Assembly: GCA_903826865.1 (NCBI GenBank)
Contig: CAIKGD010000046.1
Coordinates: 1-64,000, forward strand
Reading direction: 5' to 3'
Length of the DNA stretch: 64,000 bases
Origin: an uncultured Verrucomicrobiota bacterium
GTDB lineage: Bacteria > Verrucomicrobiota > Kiritimatiellia > Kiritimatiellales > Tichowtungiaceae
Shown here: positions 45,026 to 52,872 of the stretch, piece after piece
Position numbering within the stretch: position 1 is the first letter of the stretch
How the letters are laid out: each line of letters starts with the position of its first letter
Position numbers and translations under genes: made by a program
The notes under the pieces: generated by a model
Told to the model about the DNA's origin: nothing
Database searches by the model: none
What the model saw: the letters and a program-made list of their open reading frames with translations, nothing else

Positions 45026-45182
45026 GCTTCTTCTCCTTGTTTCTGTGTCCGACTGCCTTTACGCGAGAGTTTCCGCCCGATTCTGAAGCTTCTATCTGTG
45101 TTCCGAACAGCACGTCACTGTCTGTCAAAAGCCCGCTGAATCCCACCCTGACCTCTCCGCGACCCACTCTAAAAACCGGAAC

Positions 45183-45210
45183 AGTATCCTAACATTTCAA
45201 ACAATGTCAA
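45183..45210 (-). promoter_or_regulatory. Sigma70-like promoter for the secretin pair
   Basis: On the minus strand, TTGACA (45210-45205), 16 bases, GATACT (45188-45183). This leaves a leader of about 150 bases before the ATG at 45025. Nothing else is seen in the 45026-45313 gap. Confidence 0.5.
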
Positions 45211-45313
45211 AAATAAACCGGTACGTATTTGCGTTCACACGGCTTTCCAACGGAAAACGTGTCTCCTTCTGCCGGGCCGGTGACCCCGGAATACCGGATT
45301 TGCCTTTCCACGT

Positions 45314-46408
45314 TTACAGAATCTCTTTCAGCGCGGCAAGGACGGCGCGGTTTTGCGCGGGCGTGCCGACGGTGATGCGGATCCACTCCGGCAGGCCGTA
45401 GCCGTCCATCGGCCGGACAATGACTTTGCGTTTCTGCAATTCGCCGAATACTTTCCGGCCATTGCCGGTCTTCACCAGAAAGAAGTTGGCAACCGAAGGA
45501 ACCATTCCCAGTCCGTTTCCAATCTTCGGAAGTTCGCGGGCAAAAAGTTCCAATCCCTGAAAAACCGTTTTGCGGGTTTTTTCCAGATGTTTATCGTCAT
45601 CGAGCGCGGCGAAGGCTGCGGCCAGCGCCATGGAGTTGACATTGAAAGGTTGTCGAACGCGGTTGAGCAGGCCGATCAGTTTTTCATGTCCGACGGCGTA
45701 ACCGATGCGCAGTCCGGCCAGTCCGTAGGCTTTGGAGAAGGTGCGCAGGACTATGACGTTTTCCCTGCCCTTCTGAATTTCTTTGATCATATCCGGTTTG
45801 GCCGCATCGGGCATGAATTCAAAGTAGGCTTCGTCAAAAACCGCCAGAACGTGCACGGGCAGTTTTTTGAGAAACGCTTTAATCTTGGCGGGCGTGACGG
45901 CGGTACCGGTCGGATTATTCGGATTGCAGATGATGACCATACGCGTTTCAGGCGTAACGGCCGCCAGCATAGCGTCGAGATCGTGCGTGAACTTCTGCAT
46001 CGGCGCAGCAACAATCTTGGCATTGAAGAGCATGGCGATGAGGCGGTAAACGACAAAGGCGCATTCGCTCATCACAAGGTTGGTGCCGGGGCCAAGATAA
46101 ACGTGGCCGAGGAATTCGATCAGTTCGTTACTGCCGTTGCCGAAGAGCAGATTCTGCGGCTGCACACCGAGCTGCCCGGCCAGTTTGTCCTTCAGGTAGA
46201 AACAGCCGCCGTCGGGATAGCGGTGCATCTCTTTAGCAGAAACCGCCATCGCCTTCATTGCTTTCGGCGACGGGCCCAGCTCGTTTTCATTGGAGGCGAC
46301 TTTGATAATTTCGGCGATGTCATCGAACCCCAGTTCGCGCGCCACTTCTTCAATCGGCTTACCCGGCTCGTAAACCGGCACTGTTTCAATCCATTTATTG
46401 GGCTTCAT
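45314..46408 (-). CDS. hisC: Histidinol-phosphate (or aromatic) aminotransferase
   Basis: A fold-type I PLP enzyme. HisC converts imidazole-acetol phosphate with Glu to histidinol phosphate; many HisC-like enzymes also transaminate aromatic keto acids. It has 364 residues. The ATG at 46408 has AGGAGA upstream. Motifs are FGNGSNELIEF, CNPNNPTGTAV, AVFDEAYFEF and LRTFSKAYGLAGLRIGY (the PLP lysine). The end carries the substrate-phosphate Arg region (VRPMDGYGLPEWIRITVG). It lies with paaK, iorAB and pheA, so an aromatic role is as likely as histidine synthesis. Its start overlaps nothing; it begins 13 bp after the ACT gene stop. Confidence 0.88.
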   Translation of the reverse strand: MKPNKWIETVPVYEPGKPIEEVARELGFDDIAEIIKVASNENELGPSPKAMKAMAVSAKEMHRYPDGGCFYLKDKLAGQLGVQPQNLLFGNGSNELIEFLGHVYLGPGTNLVMSECAFVVYRLIAMLFNAKIVAAPMQKFTHDLDAMLAAVTPETRMVIICNPNNPTGTAVTPAKIKAFLKKLPVHVLAVFDEAYFEFMPDAAKPDMIKEIQKGRENVIVLRTFSKAYGLAGLRIGYAVGHEKLIGLLNRVRQPFNVNSMALAAAFAALDDDKHLEKTRKTVFQGLELFARELPKIGNGLGMVPSVANFFLVKTGNGRKVFGELQKRKVIVRPMDGYGLPEWIRITVGTPAQNRAVLAALKEIL

Positions 46409-46421
46409 AGTTCTCCTGAAA

Positions 46422-46850
46422 TTAAGCGTAAAACTCTGCGGCGGATAAAATTCCGATCCCGGCCGCTTCCAGCACGGCGGAAGCGCGCTCGATGTTGTCG
46501 AAGCGAATGACAATCAGGGCATTTTTCTTCTGCTTACAGGCGAAGGCGTACATGTACTCGACGCTCAATCCGCCAGCCTCAGCCGCCTTAAGAATTTTTT
46601 CAAGCCCGCCGGGTTCATCGGCCACTTCAATCGCCATGACATCAGTGGTATTTACGGCGAAGCTGGCGGCCTCGAGCACTTCTTTGGCGCGCTGCCATTC
46701 GCGGACGATCAGGCGCAGGATGCCGAATTCACGCGTATCGGCCAGCGTCATGGTGACGATGTTGATTCCGGCTCCCGCCAGTACTTCACAAACGCGGCTT
46801 AGATGCCCCGGACGGTTTTCAAGAAAAACAGAGAGCTGTTTCAGTTTCAT
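46422..46850 (-). CDS. Tandem ACT-domain protein
   Basis: A 142-residue protein of two ACT domains: QLSVFLENRPGHLSRVCEVL at about 4-23 with INIVTMTLADT, and EVADEPGGLEKILKAAEAGG with VEYMYAF in the second half. ACT domains bind amino acids. Stand-alone double-ACT proteins are commonly encoded next to phenylacetate-CoA ligase and indolepyruvate oxidoreductase genes, as here. It may sense an aromatic amino acid. It is separated from paaK by the four-helix-bundle element. Confidence 0.88.
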   Translation of the reverse strand: MKLKQLSVFLENRPGHLSRVCEVLAGAGINIVTMTLADTREFGILRLIVREWQRAKEVLEAASFAVNTTDVMAIEVADEPGGLEKILKAAEAGGLSVEYMYAFACKQKKNALIVIRFDNIERASAVLEAAGIGILSAAEFYA

Positions 46851-46876
46851 CTTTCACTCCTTTCAGTCGTGAATAT

Positions 46877-46910
46877 CTAAACTCTAATTTCTAAATTCTA
46901 AATTCTAAAC
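46877..46910. repeat. Left array (7-nt units) of four-helix-bundle element 1
   Basis: Units CTAAACT, CTAATTT, CTAAATT, CTAAATT, CTAAAC. Its reverse complement matches the array at 47316 in 29 of the first 32 positions by eye. Confidence 0.85.
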
Positions 46911-46943
46911 AAACTCAAATGACAAATGATCCAAATTAAATAC

Positions 46944-47294
46944 TTAAATTCCGTCTCCCGATTTCGTGACAATCGCACCAAAAATATGGGTAAGTTCTTT
47001 CGCTTCCTGTTCCAGCCGAATCCGCTCATCCTCAAGGCCTTCTGCGAGAATCAAACGTAACCAAAGACGCGATTCCTTGGCTTCCTTACGGCAAATCTTC
47101 GCGCGCATCAGAAAATCCTTTTTGCTCAACGCCTCGTTGGCTTCAATATAATTGGCCGCCACAGATCCGGATGAACGGACAACCTGCTTACAGTCTTCGA
47201 TGTTCGGAATATCTTTCACCACCCTGCGCACAAACGCCCGGACGGCCTTAGCAAACTCAAAAGTTCTCTCCTCCAGATCGTAGGACTGACTCAT
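46944..47294 (-). CDS. Four-helix-bundle protein (S23/IVP family), copy 1
   Basis: A 116-residue, all-helical protein of the family first seen in 23S rRNA intervening sequences (TIGR02436/PF05635), related in fold to the accessory protein Avd of diversity-generating retroelements. Family features are DLEERTFEFAKAVRAFV, SSGSVAANYIEANEALSKKD and KICRKEAKESRLWLRLI. The function is unknown; Avd-like proteins bind nucleic acid. It lies between paaK and the ACT gene and is enclosed by inverted 7-nt repeat arrays about 400 bp apart. Same strand as the operon. Confidence 0.9.
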   Translation of the reverse strand: MSQSYDLEERTFEFAKAVRAFVRRVVKDIPNIEDCKQVVRSSGSVAANYIEANEALSKKDFLMRAKICRKEAKESRLWLRLILAEGLEDERIRLEQEAKELTHIFGAIVTKSGDGI

Positions 47295-47315
47295 CGGGTT
47301 CCTGACGTTAGACTT

Positions 47316-47348
47316 GTTTAGAATTTAGTTTTTAGAAATTAGAATTTT
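47316..47348. repeat. Right array of four-helix-bundle element 1
   Basis: Repeats of TTTAGAA/TTTAGTT/TTTAGAA type, an inverted copy of 46877-46910. It lies just upstream of the four-helix gene and just downstream of paaK. Confidence 0.85.
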
Positions 47349-47359
47349 CGATAATCGGA

Positions 47360-48670
47360 CTATTGGTTCCGATTATCGATGACCCGTTTTGCTTTGCCCT
47401 CACTGCGCGCAATGGTGTGCGGCTCAACCAGACGAACCGGCACACGCAAGCCGGTTATATGGTCAATCGCCTGCGCCAGCCGCAACTGAATAGATTCCAG
47501 TTCGCTAATGCGGTCGCCAAACATTTCCTTCGTGACTTCAACCTGCACTTCGATCTGATCAAGCCCGCCCTTGCGGGTCAGTAGAATCTGATAATGCGGC
47601 ACCGCTTCCTCCACTGACAGCAGCGCGGCTTCAATCTGCGACGGGAAGACATTTACGCCGCGAATGATCATCATGTCGTCACTGCGCGAGCGTATGCGGC
47701 TGATACGGCGGATGGTGCGGCCGCAAGCACAGCGTTCCGGAATAATCGAGGTGATGTCGTGCGTGCGGTAGCGGATCATCGGAAAGGCCTGTTTGGTGAG
47801 CGTGGTGATAATCAGCTCACCCTCCTGTCCGTCCGGAAGGACTTCGCCGGTTTCCGGATCAACAATTTCGATCAGAAAATGGTCTTCAAAAATATGAAGC
47901 CCCGCCTGTTCGCAGCATTCGATGCCGACACCGGGACCGATGATTTCCGTCAGCCCGTAAATATCAAACGCCTTGATGCCGGATTCGCGCTGGATATAGG
48001 CGCGCATCGCTTCCGTCCACGGTTCCGCGCCGAATACGCCGACTTTCACACCAAGCTCTTTGAAGGAAATTCCGCCGGCGTTCACCTTCTCAATCAGGTG
48101 AATAAAATAGCTGGGCGTGCAGCAGATCGCCGTAACGCCGAAATCCTTCATCACCAGAATCTGGCGCTCCGTGTTGCCGCCGGAGATCGGAATGACCGTC
48201 GCGCCGAGCCGTTCCGCGCCGTAATGCGCGCCGAGCCCGCCGGTAAACAGGCCGTAGCCGTAGGCGTTTTGCAGCACATCACCGGCGTGCATACCGGTGG
48301 CGACAAACGAACGCAACATGACACTGCTCCAGACCTCCAGATCGTCCCGGGTGTAGCCGACCACAATCGGCTTGCCGGTCGTTCCGCTGGAAGCGTGCAG
48401 ACGGACGACTTCTTTCATCGGCACCGCGAAAAGTCCGTAGGGATAGGTGTCGCGCAAATCCGTCTTTTGGGTGAACGGCAGTTTCGCCACATCCGCGAGA
48501 CTGCGGACATCCGCCGGTTTCAAACCGCGCTCATCCATACGCTGCCGGAAAAGCGCCACGTTGTCATAACAGCGCTGAACCGTTGCTTTCAGCCGCTGCA
48601 ACTGCAAAGTCCGCAACTCACCGGATTCCATATAATCCGGAATACTCTCAGGATGAATGTTCGTTTCCAT
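47360..48670 (-). CDS. paaK: Phenylacetate-CoA ligase
   Basis: Activates phenylacetate or a related aryl acid with ATP and CoA. It has 436 residues. Adenylation motifs are RLHASSGTTGKPIVVGYT (P-loop), DIYGLTEIIGPG and the C-terminal CACGRTIRRISRIRSRSDDM with RGVNVFPSQIEAAL, the standard ANL-family pattern of this enzyme. Encoded after iorA and iorB, which make aryl-acetyl-CoA from arylpyruvates. The set suggests reversible amino-acid fermentation or salvage of aryl acids to make aromatic amino acids. Confidence 0.93.
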   Translation of the reverse strand: METNIHPESIPDYMESGELRTLQLQRLKATVQRCYDNVALFRQRMDERGLKPADVRSLADVAKLPFTQKTDLRDTYPYGLFAVPMKEVVRLHASSGTTGKPIVVGYTRDDLEVWSSVMLRSFVATGMHAGDVLQNAYGYGLFTGGLGAHYGAERLGATVIPISGGNTERQILVMKDFGVTAICCTPSYFIHLIEKVNAGGISFKELGVKVGVFGAEPWTEAMRAYIQRESGIKAFDIYGLTEIIGPGVGIECCEQAGLHIFEDHFLIEIVDPETGEVLPDGQEGELIITTLTKQAFPMIRYRTHDITSIIPERCACGRTIRRISRIRSRSDDMMIIRGVNVFPSQIEAALLSVEEAVPHYQILLTRKGGLDQIEVQVEVTKEMFGDRISELESIQLRLAQAIDHITGLRVPVRLVEPHTIARSEGKAKRVIDNRNQ

Positions 48671-48692
48671 ATATTTCCTCGCTCTACTGAGT

Positions 48693-49193
48693 CTATTTTC
48701 GGATCAAATCATCTTCACCGTTGTTGCCGGCGGGTGTGTTTGTGAGTGTGTGCGTCTTTGGGTGTGTGAGTCGTTCGGAAAGCAGATAGTCACAACTTTC
48801 TTCTTCCACCTTTGACTGAAAAGTACACCATTGATCCGATTGATCAATCATACGAACCAGCCCGCCGCTGATTTCATCATACACTGCGTCCAGCGCCTCA
48901 AAATATTCCTGCGTGATGTAACCGCACCGGAGTGCAAATTCAAGCCATGATTGAGTCTCCGCCGCTTCGCTGTCAGCATCTGTCAGTTTACTGCGGAAAT
49001 GAGCCGGATAACGGCGTTTGCGCCACGCTTCGGCAATCTGTTCGCAAACCGACCGGGAGGAACGGCGAACCTGATCGGTAAGTGAATACCGTTCTTCCGG
49101 CGGCCAGCGTTTTGACAGTTCAAAAATCTGCATAGCGGCATCAAAAGCCGTCCGATACACCCGCAAATCTCTGAAATGTTTCACCAGACTCAT
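48693..49193 (-). CDS. Four-helix-bundle protein (S23/IVP family), copy 2
   Basis: A 166-residue paralog of the protein at 46944. Residues 1-120 carry family features (FRDLRVYRTAFDAAMQIF, RRSSRSVCEQIAEAW, ADSEAAETQSWLEFALRCG). The end (LTHPKTHTLTNTPAGN) is translated from a short-repeat array, so the array has been read into the reading frame. The ATG at 49193 fits the family start; a GTG eight codons earlier is less likely. It lies between iorB and paaK in the same orientation. Only weak similarity to copy 1, so this is not a recent duplication. Confidence 0.88.
   Translation of the reverse strand: MSLVKHFRDLRVYRTAFDAAMQIFELSKRWPPEERYSLTDQVRRSSRSVCEQIAEAWRKRRYPAHFRSKLTDADSEAAETQSWLEFALRCGYITQEYFEALDAVYDEISGGLVRMIDQSDQWCTFQSKVEEESCDYLLSERLTHPKTHTLTNTPAGNNGEDDLIRK
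48731..48773. repeat. Left array of four-helix-bundle element 2
   Basis: GT-rich degenerate 7-nt repeats (reverse complement: ACTCACA, CACCCAA, AGACGCA, CACACTC, ACAAACA). They are inside the C-terminal coding end of the four-helix gene and are inverted relative to 49206-49250. Confidence 0.7.
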
Positions 49194-49205
49194 TTTCTTA
49201 CATTC

Positions 49206-49250
49206 CCGCCCACTCACTCACAAACCCGCATACTCACACACTCTCCCTCA
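49206..49250. repeat. Right array of four-helix-bundle element 2
   Basis: CA-rich degenerate 7-nt repeats (ACTCACT, CACAAAC, CCGCATA, CTCACAC, ACTCTCC). The iorB stop codon lies at its outer edge. Confidence 0.7.
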
Positions 49251-49721
49251 ACTCTTTCTCCCCAGCTCAAAGGCGGATTCATTCACTGCATACCCTTTTT
49301 CCGGCAGCGCTTCATGAAGCACGTTCAGCCAGACTTCGACCGGAATATCCAGATGCCGGCTCAGCAACCCGAGCATAGCGATGTTAAGGGCCCTTTTATT
49401 TTCCAGTTTTGCCGGATCAATCGCCGCCGGTTTTAAAATCACGGTGCCCGGCGAGCAGTCCGCCTCATAAAGCGGAAACTGGTCGTCCTGAAAAAGCACC
49501 AGGAAATTAAGCGCACCCGCCGGAACCATCGGACTGAACACTTTTTTACCGAACCGCACGTCGCTGCAAATGGAGCCGCCACGCTGGCTCATGCCATGCA
49601 CTTCAGCTTTTTTCACATCGAACCCCTGCCGGAAAAATACTTCGGCGAGTATCTGTGTTGATTTCAGAACACCCATGCCGCCCAGCCCGGCGATTTTAAT
49701 ACTGGTTACTTTGTCACTCAT
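49248..49721 (-). CDS. iorB: Indolepyruvate ferredoxin oxidoreductase, beta subunit
   Basis: The gamma-domain subunit that binds CoA in the oxidative decarboxylation of arylpyruvates to aryl-acetyl-CoA. It has 157 residues, shorter than the usual 180-200. Motifs are IKIAGLGGMGVLKSTQILAE and KKAEVHGMSQRGGSICSDVR. The stop codon lies at the edge of a repeat array, so a small C-terminal loss by insertion is possible, although ESAFELG is a normal family ending. Starts 5 bp after iorA. Confidence 0.92.
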   Translation of the reverse strand: MSDKVTSIKIAGLGGMGVLKSTQILAEVFFRQGFDVKKAEVHGMSQRGGSICSDVRFGKKVFSPMVPAGALNFLVLFQDDQFPLYEADCSPGTVILKPAAIDPAKLENKRALNIAMLGLLSRHLDIPVEVWLNVLHEALPEKGYAVNESAFELGRKS

Positions 49722-49726
49722 ACAAA

Positions 49727-51310
49727 TTATCCTTCGGTTGTGCCCGGTTTCACACCGTTGCGGGCTACCGCCAGAATACAGGGCCGGCGCACAATCAGAA
49801 CAGTCAGTTCGTCTTTTTCAAGCGCCTCGGCCAGCGCTTTTTCAAATTCTCCCGGCTGGCGGACCGGATCGAAAACTCCGATGTTCGGAACATTCATGGC
49901 GCGAACCACGGTCTCGTAATCGAGCTGATTGGCCGGCGAATGATCGAGCAGACGCCCCGTACCCGGGTGCTCCTGCTGGCCGGTCATAGCCGTCGTCGAG
50001 TTGTCGAGAATCAGCAGTACGTGGCCGGTCGGCGGCACGTTATAGGCCATCTCGGCCAGTCCGGTCAGCCCGCTGTGAACAAACGTGCTGTCGCCGATCA
50101 CGCTGACAACCCGCTTCGCTTCCTCGCGAGGCAGCACGTGGCGCAGTCCGAGACCGACGCCGAGGCTCGCGCCCATGCAAATCTGCGTATCCATCGCCGC
50201 CAGCGGCTGGAGCGCGGCCAGCGTGTAGCAGCCGATGTCGCCCGCCACGATACAGTTGTGCCGCTTAAGGATTTCAAACGTCACCGTATGCGGACAGCCC
50301 GCGCAAAGCTGCGGCGGTTTACCGCGCGGCGGAACCGCCTCGGGCGTGCTGTCATGCGCCAGAATGCGTTTCACCCGTTTCACATCCAGCTCGCCGAAGC
50401 GGTACATCTCCGGCGCGCTTTCAATGATTCCGCCCGCTGCGCGAACCGCATCGGCCATGTACGGATCATTTTCTTCAATGACAACCGCTCGTTTAACGGT
50501 CGCGGCGAAATCAAGCATCTGCCGCACCGGCAGCGGATAGCTCATACCGATTTTAAAAACGGAAGCATCCGGCGAGGCTTCCCGCACGTGCTGATAAGCA
50601 ACGCCCGAAACCAGAATGCCGAGGTTTTTCGATCCCGAAATTTTCTGATTCGGCCCTTCTGTTTCGTTCCATTCGGCAATTTCCGCCAGCTTTTTCCGCA
50701 ACCGGTGATGAGCCGGACGGGCATGACCGGGAACCATAACATGGTACGGGATGTTGCGCTCGAAATGCGCTTTCGGCAGATCACGGTCCGGCTTGCGCGG
50801 TACGACAATCGTTCCGGAATGGCAGATGCGGGTGGTCAGCTTAATGATCACCGGGATTTTCCAGCGTTCGGAAATCTCGAAGGCCAGCCGGGTAAAGTCG
50901 TAGGCTTCCTGCGAGTCGGACGGCTCCACAAGCGGCACGCCGGCAGCGACGGCATAGCGGCGGGTGTCCTGTTCATCCTGACTGGAGGCCAGCCCCGGGT
51001 CGTCGGCGACAATAAACACCAGCGCGCCGTCCACCCCGCTGTAGGCGGCGGTGAAAAGCACATCTGCGGCGACATTAAGCCCGACGTGCTTCATGGTCGT
51101 GAAAGCACGCACCCCGGCGAACGAAACGCCCAGCGCCACTTCGGCGGCGACTTTTTCGTTCGGGGCCCATTCGGCTTTGCCGCCCAGCCTGTTAAAGACA
51201 TCAAGAATTTCGCTCGACGGTGTGCCGGGATAGCCCGCTCCGCGCGCGGCTCCCGCATGCAGCGCACCCAGCGCCACCGCTTCATTTCCCATTAAAAACT
51301 GCCGTTTCAT
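49727..51310 (-). CDS. iorA: Indolepyruvate ferredoxin oxidoreductase, alpha subunit, lacking ferredoxin domain
   Basis: TPP enzyme subunit that decarboxylates arylpyruvates and passes electrons to ferredoxin. It has 527 residues. The start at 51310 is six bases after AAGGA; the ATG two codons earlier overlaps that site. The N-terminal pyrimidine domain has MGNEAVALGALHAGA and GYPGTPSSEI. The TPP region has LCAGCPHTVTFEIL, GDIGCYTLAALQPL and VIGDSTFVHSGLTGL. Family members usually run to about 600 residues with a C-terminal two-[4Fe-4S] ferredoxin domain. No CxxCxxC cluster follows IVRRPCILAVARNGV here, so electrons must leave by another route. Confidence 0.92.
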   Translation of the reverse strand: MKRQFLMGNEAVALGALHAGAARGAGYPGTPSSEILDVFNRLGGKAEWAPNEKVAAEVALGVSFAGVRAFTTMKHVGLNVAADVLFTAAYSGVDGALVFIVADDPGLASSQDEQDTRRYAVAAGVPLVEPSDSQEAYDFTRLAFEISERWKIPVIIKLTTRICHSGTIVVPRKPDRDLPKAHFERNIPYHVMVPGHARPAHHRLRKKLAEIAEWNETEGPNQKISGSKNLGILVSGVAYQHVREASPDASVFKIGMSYPLPVRQMLDFAATVKRAVVIEENDPYMADAVRAAGGIIESAPEMYRFGELDVKRVKRILAHDSTPEAVPPRGKPPQLCAGCPHTVTFEILKRHNCIVAGDIGCYTLAALQPLAAMDTQICMGASLGVGLGLRHVLPREEAKRVVSVIGDSTFVHSGLTGLAEMAYNVPPTGHVLLILDNSTTAMTGQQEHPGTGRLLDHSPANQLDYETVVRAMNVPNIGVFDPVRQPGEFEKALAEALEKDELTVLIVRRPCILAVARNGVKPGTTEG

Positions 51311-51312
51311 TT

Positions 51313-51723
51313 TCATTCCTTATTCAAAAGTTCAACCACCCAGTCCGGAGCACGGACCGGACGTCCGGTTTCTGTCGAAACCATGGCGTGCACGGTATAG
51401 CCCTCGGCGACTGCGCCTGATCCATCGGCCTGAACAATACGGTTTTCAAAAAGCAGGCGAGCCCGGCCTTCGGCCTTCAGAGTAACCGTCATTTCCAGCA
51501 GATCATCATAACGGGCTCTTCCGAGGAAGAAAACCCGCGCCTCGACCAGCGGCAGAAAAATGCCGCGCTTCTCCCACTCCGCATAAGAAATTCCGGCAGC
51601 TCGCGAAAGCTCTGTGCGGCCCACTTCAAACCATTCCAGCGCGCGCGAGTTGTAGAAGGTCTGCATCTGGTCGGTTTCGCTGTAGCGGACACGGAATTGA
51701 AGCGTATGGGACGGCACGGACAT
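51313..51723 (-). CDS. 4HBT-family acyl-CoA thioesterase (YbgC-like)
   Basis: A 136-residue hot-dog-fold protein. The catalytic-helix region RYSETDQMQTFYNSRALEWF follows the family pattern (xDTDxxGxVYHxxYLxWFE), with the usual His replaced by Asn. LGRARYDDLLEMTV and YTVHAMVSTETGRPV complete the fold. Its stop lies 3 bp before the iorA start, so it is in the same operon and could release CoA from aryl- or acyl-CoA made there. That role is an inference. Confidence 0.88.
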   Translation of the reverse strand: MSVPSHTLQFRVRYSETDQMQTFYNSRALEWFEVGRTELSRAAGISYAEWEKRGIFLPLVEARVFFLGRARYDDLLEMTVTLKAEGRARLLFENRIVQADGSGAVAEGYTVHAMVSTETGRPVRAPDWVVELLNKE

Positions 51724-51732
51724 CTCCTCGTA

Positions 51733-52851
51733 TTACTGTTCAATCCGCAGTTCCCGGTTGTGTGTATCCTTCCAGACACCGGCCACGCGGCCGGTTTTGA
51801 GGCGCCATGCGGCGGAAAGAAAAACGGGAACATCAAAGAGAAAAGCCATTAGGGCGACCGGCAGCATACCGGTTTTTTTCAAAATACTGATCGCCGGATT
51901 CCGCCAGAAGCGGAAACGAAACCACGGCGACGGCATGGTCGCGTAGAGTCCGTTAACGTGAATGCTGAGCTGCACGAGACGGTACAGCCAGAACGGTTCC
52001 GTTTCGTCGCGTGCCCGCAGGTAGGCGGTCAGGTTGAGTTTCGGCTGTTCTGCACGCATTTTTTTCAGATGGTGCATGAGCGCTTCGATGAAGGTTTGAC
52101 CGACAAAGAGACGGACGCGGCGGAAATAGATGTCGCGGAAACTGCGGTACGCTTCGAAAGTGTAACCGGCGTTGTGAGCAATGCCGATGCGCGCCGGATT
52201 ATCCGGTGCGTCGGCCATGTCACTGACAATCATCCGCTTAAAACAGCCGTCCACCGCGCCGGGAAAAAGTTTCGGCAGCCAGACGGTGCGCATCGTCGCA
52301 GCACCGGCGCAGAAACAGTGTCCGCGCACCTGAGCTGTTTGATTGCGCTCCGTAAAGCGGGTAACCGCCAGATTCAGCCGGTCGAACAGGCTTTTGCATT
52401 TCGCGGCTTCAATGTGCTTATGCCCAAGCGGTGAAATAACCTTCATGGCGTAGTTTTTCTGCAGCTGGCGGAGCATCTGCTCGAAGGCGTCAGTCTGGTC
52501 TATGATAATGTCGGCGTTGACGAAATAGATGAAGTCGGCGTCGGGCCGGCTGCAGGTATGGGACAGCAGGTTCCACGCATTGGCAAACCCCGCTTCCGGC
52601 ACCACTTCAAGCCGCAGACGGACGGGGCCGCCTTCAGGAAATTCAAGGCGCGCTTTTTTAAAAAAATCCGCGGTCACTTCGACCGTGCGGTCGATGCAGC
52701 CATTCGCGATAACAATCAGTTCAGTTTCACACTCGAGACTTTTCGCGTTGCGGAAAACCGTCTGCTTAAGAATGGATTCCAGCGCGGGCACCATGCTGGC
52801 TTCTTCGTTCCAGGCCACCACGCCGACTGAGATTTTAAGTAGGTCACTCAT
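51733..52851 (-). CDS. Family 2 glycosyltransferase
   Basis: A 372-residue protein with an N-terminal GT-A fold. VGVVAWNEEASMVPALESIL and ELIVIANGCIDRTVEV open the nucleotide site, and FIYFVNADIIIDQ supplies a DxD-like site (NAD) at about 118. The C-terminal third is basic and has one hydrophobic stretch (LPVALMAFLFDVPVFLSAAW), so it is probably membrane-associated. It is encoded between pheA and the thioesterase gene without obvious metabolic link. Possibly a cell-surface glycan enzyme. Donor and acceptor unknown. Confidence 0.85.
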   Translation of the reverse strand: MSDLLKISVGVVAWNEEASMVPALESILKQTVFRNAKSLECETELIVIANGCIDRTVEVTADFFKKARLEFPEGGPVRLRLEVVPEAGFANAWNLLSHTCSRPDADFIYFVNADIIIDQTDAFEQMLRQLQKNYAMKVISPLGHKHIEAAKCKSLFDRLNLAVTRFTERNQTAQVRGHCFCAGAATMRTVWLPKLFPGAVDGCFKRMIVSDMADAPDNPARIGIAHNAGYTFEAYRSFRDIYFRRVRLFVGQTFIEALMHHLKKMRAEQPKLNLTAYLRARDETEPFWLYRLVQLSIHVNGLYATMPSPWFRFRFWRNPAISILKKTGMLPVALMAFLFDVPVFLSAAWRLKTGRVAGVWKDTHNRELRIEQ

Positions 52852-52872
52852 ACCGCGCCTGATCCCGGAAAA

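Noticed and set aside
45353-46510. 385-codon open frame on the plus strand
   Set aside because: Antisense to hisC; Arg/His/Gly-rich shadow.
46877-49250. CRISPR array
   Set aside because: The tandem 7-nt units have no spacers, units are too short and degenerate, and no cas genes are near.
49940-51295. 451-codon open frame on the plus strand
   Set aside because: Lies wholly antisense to iorA and has low-complexity Arg/His-rich sequence.
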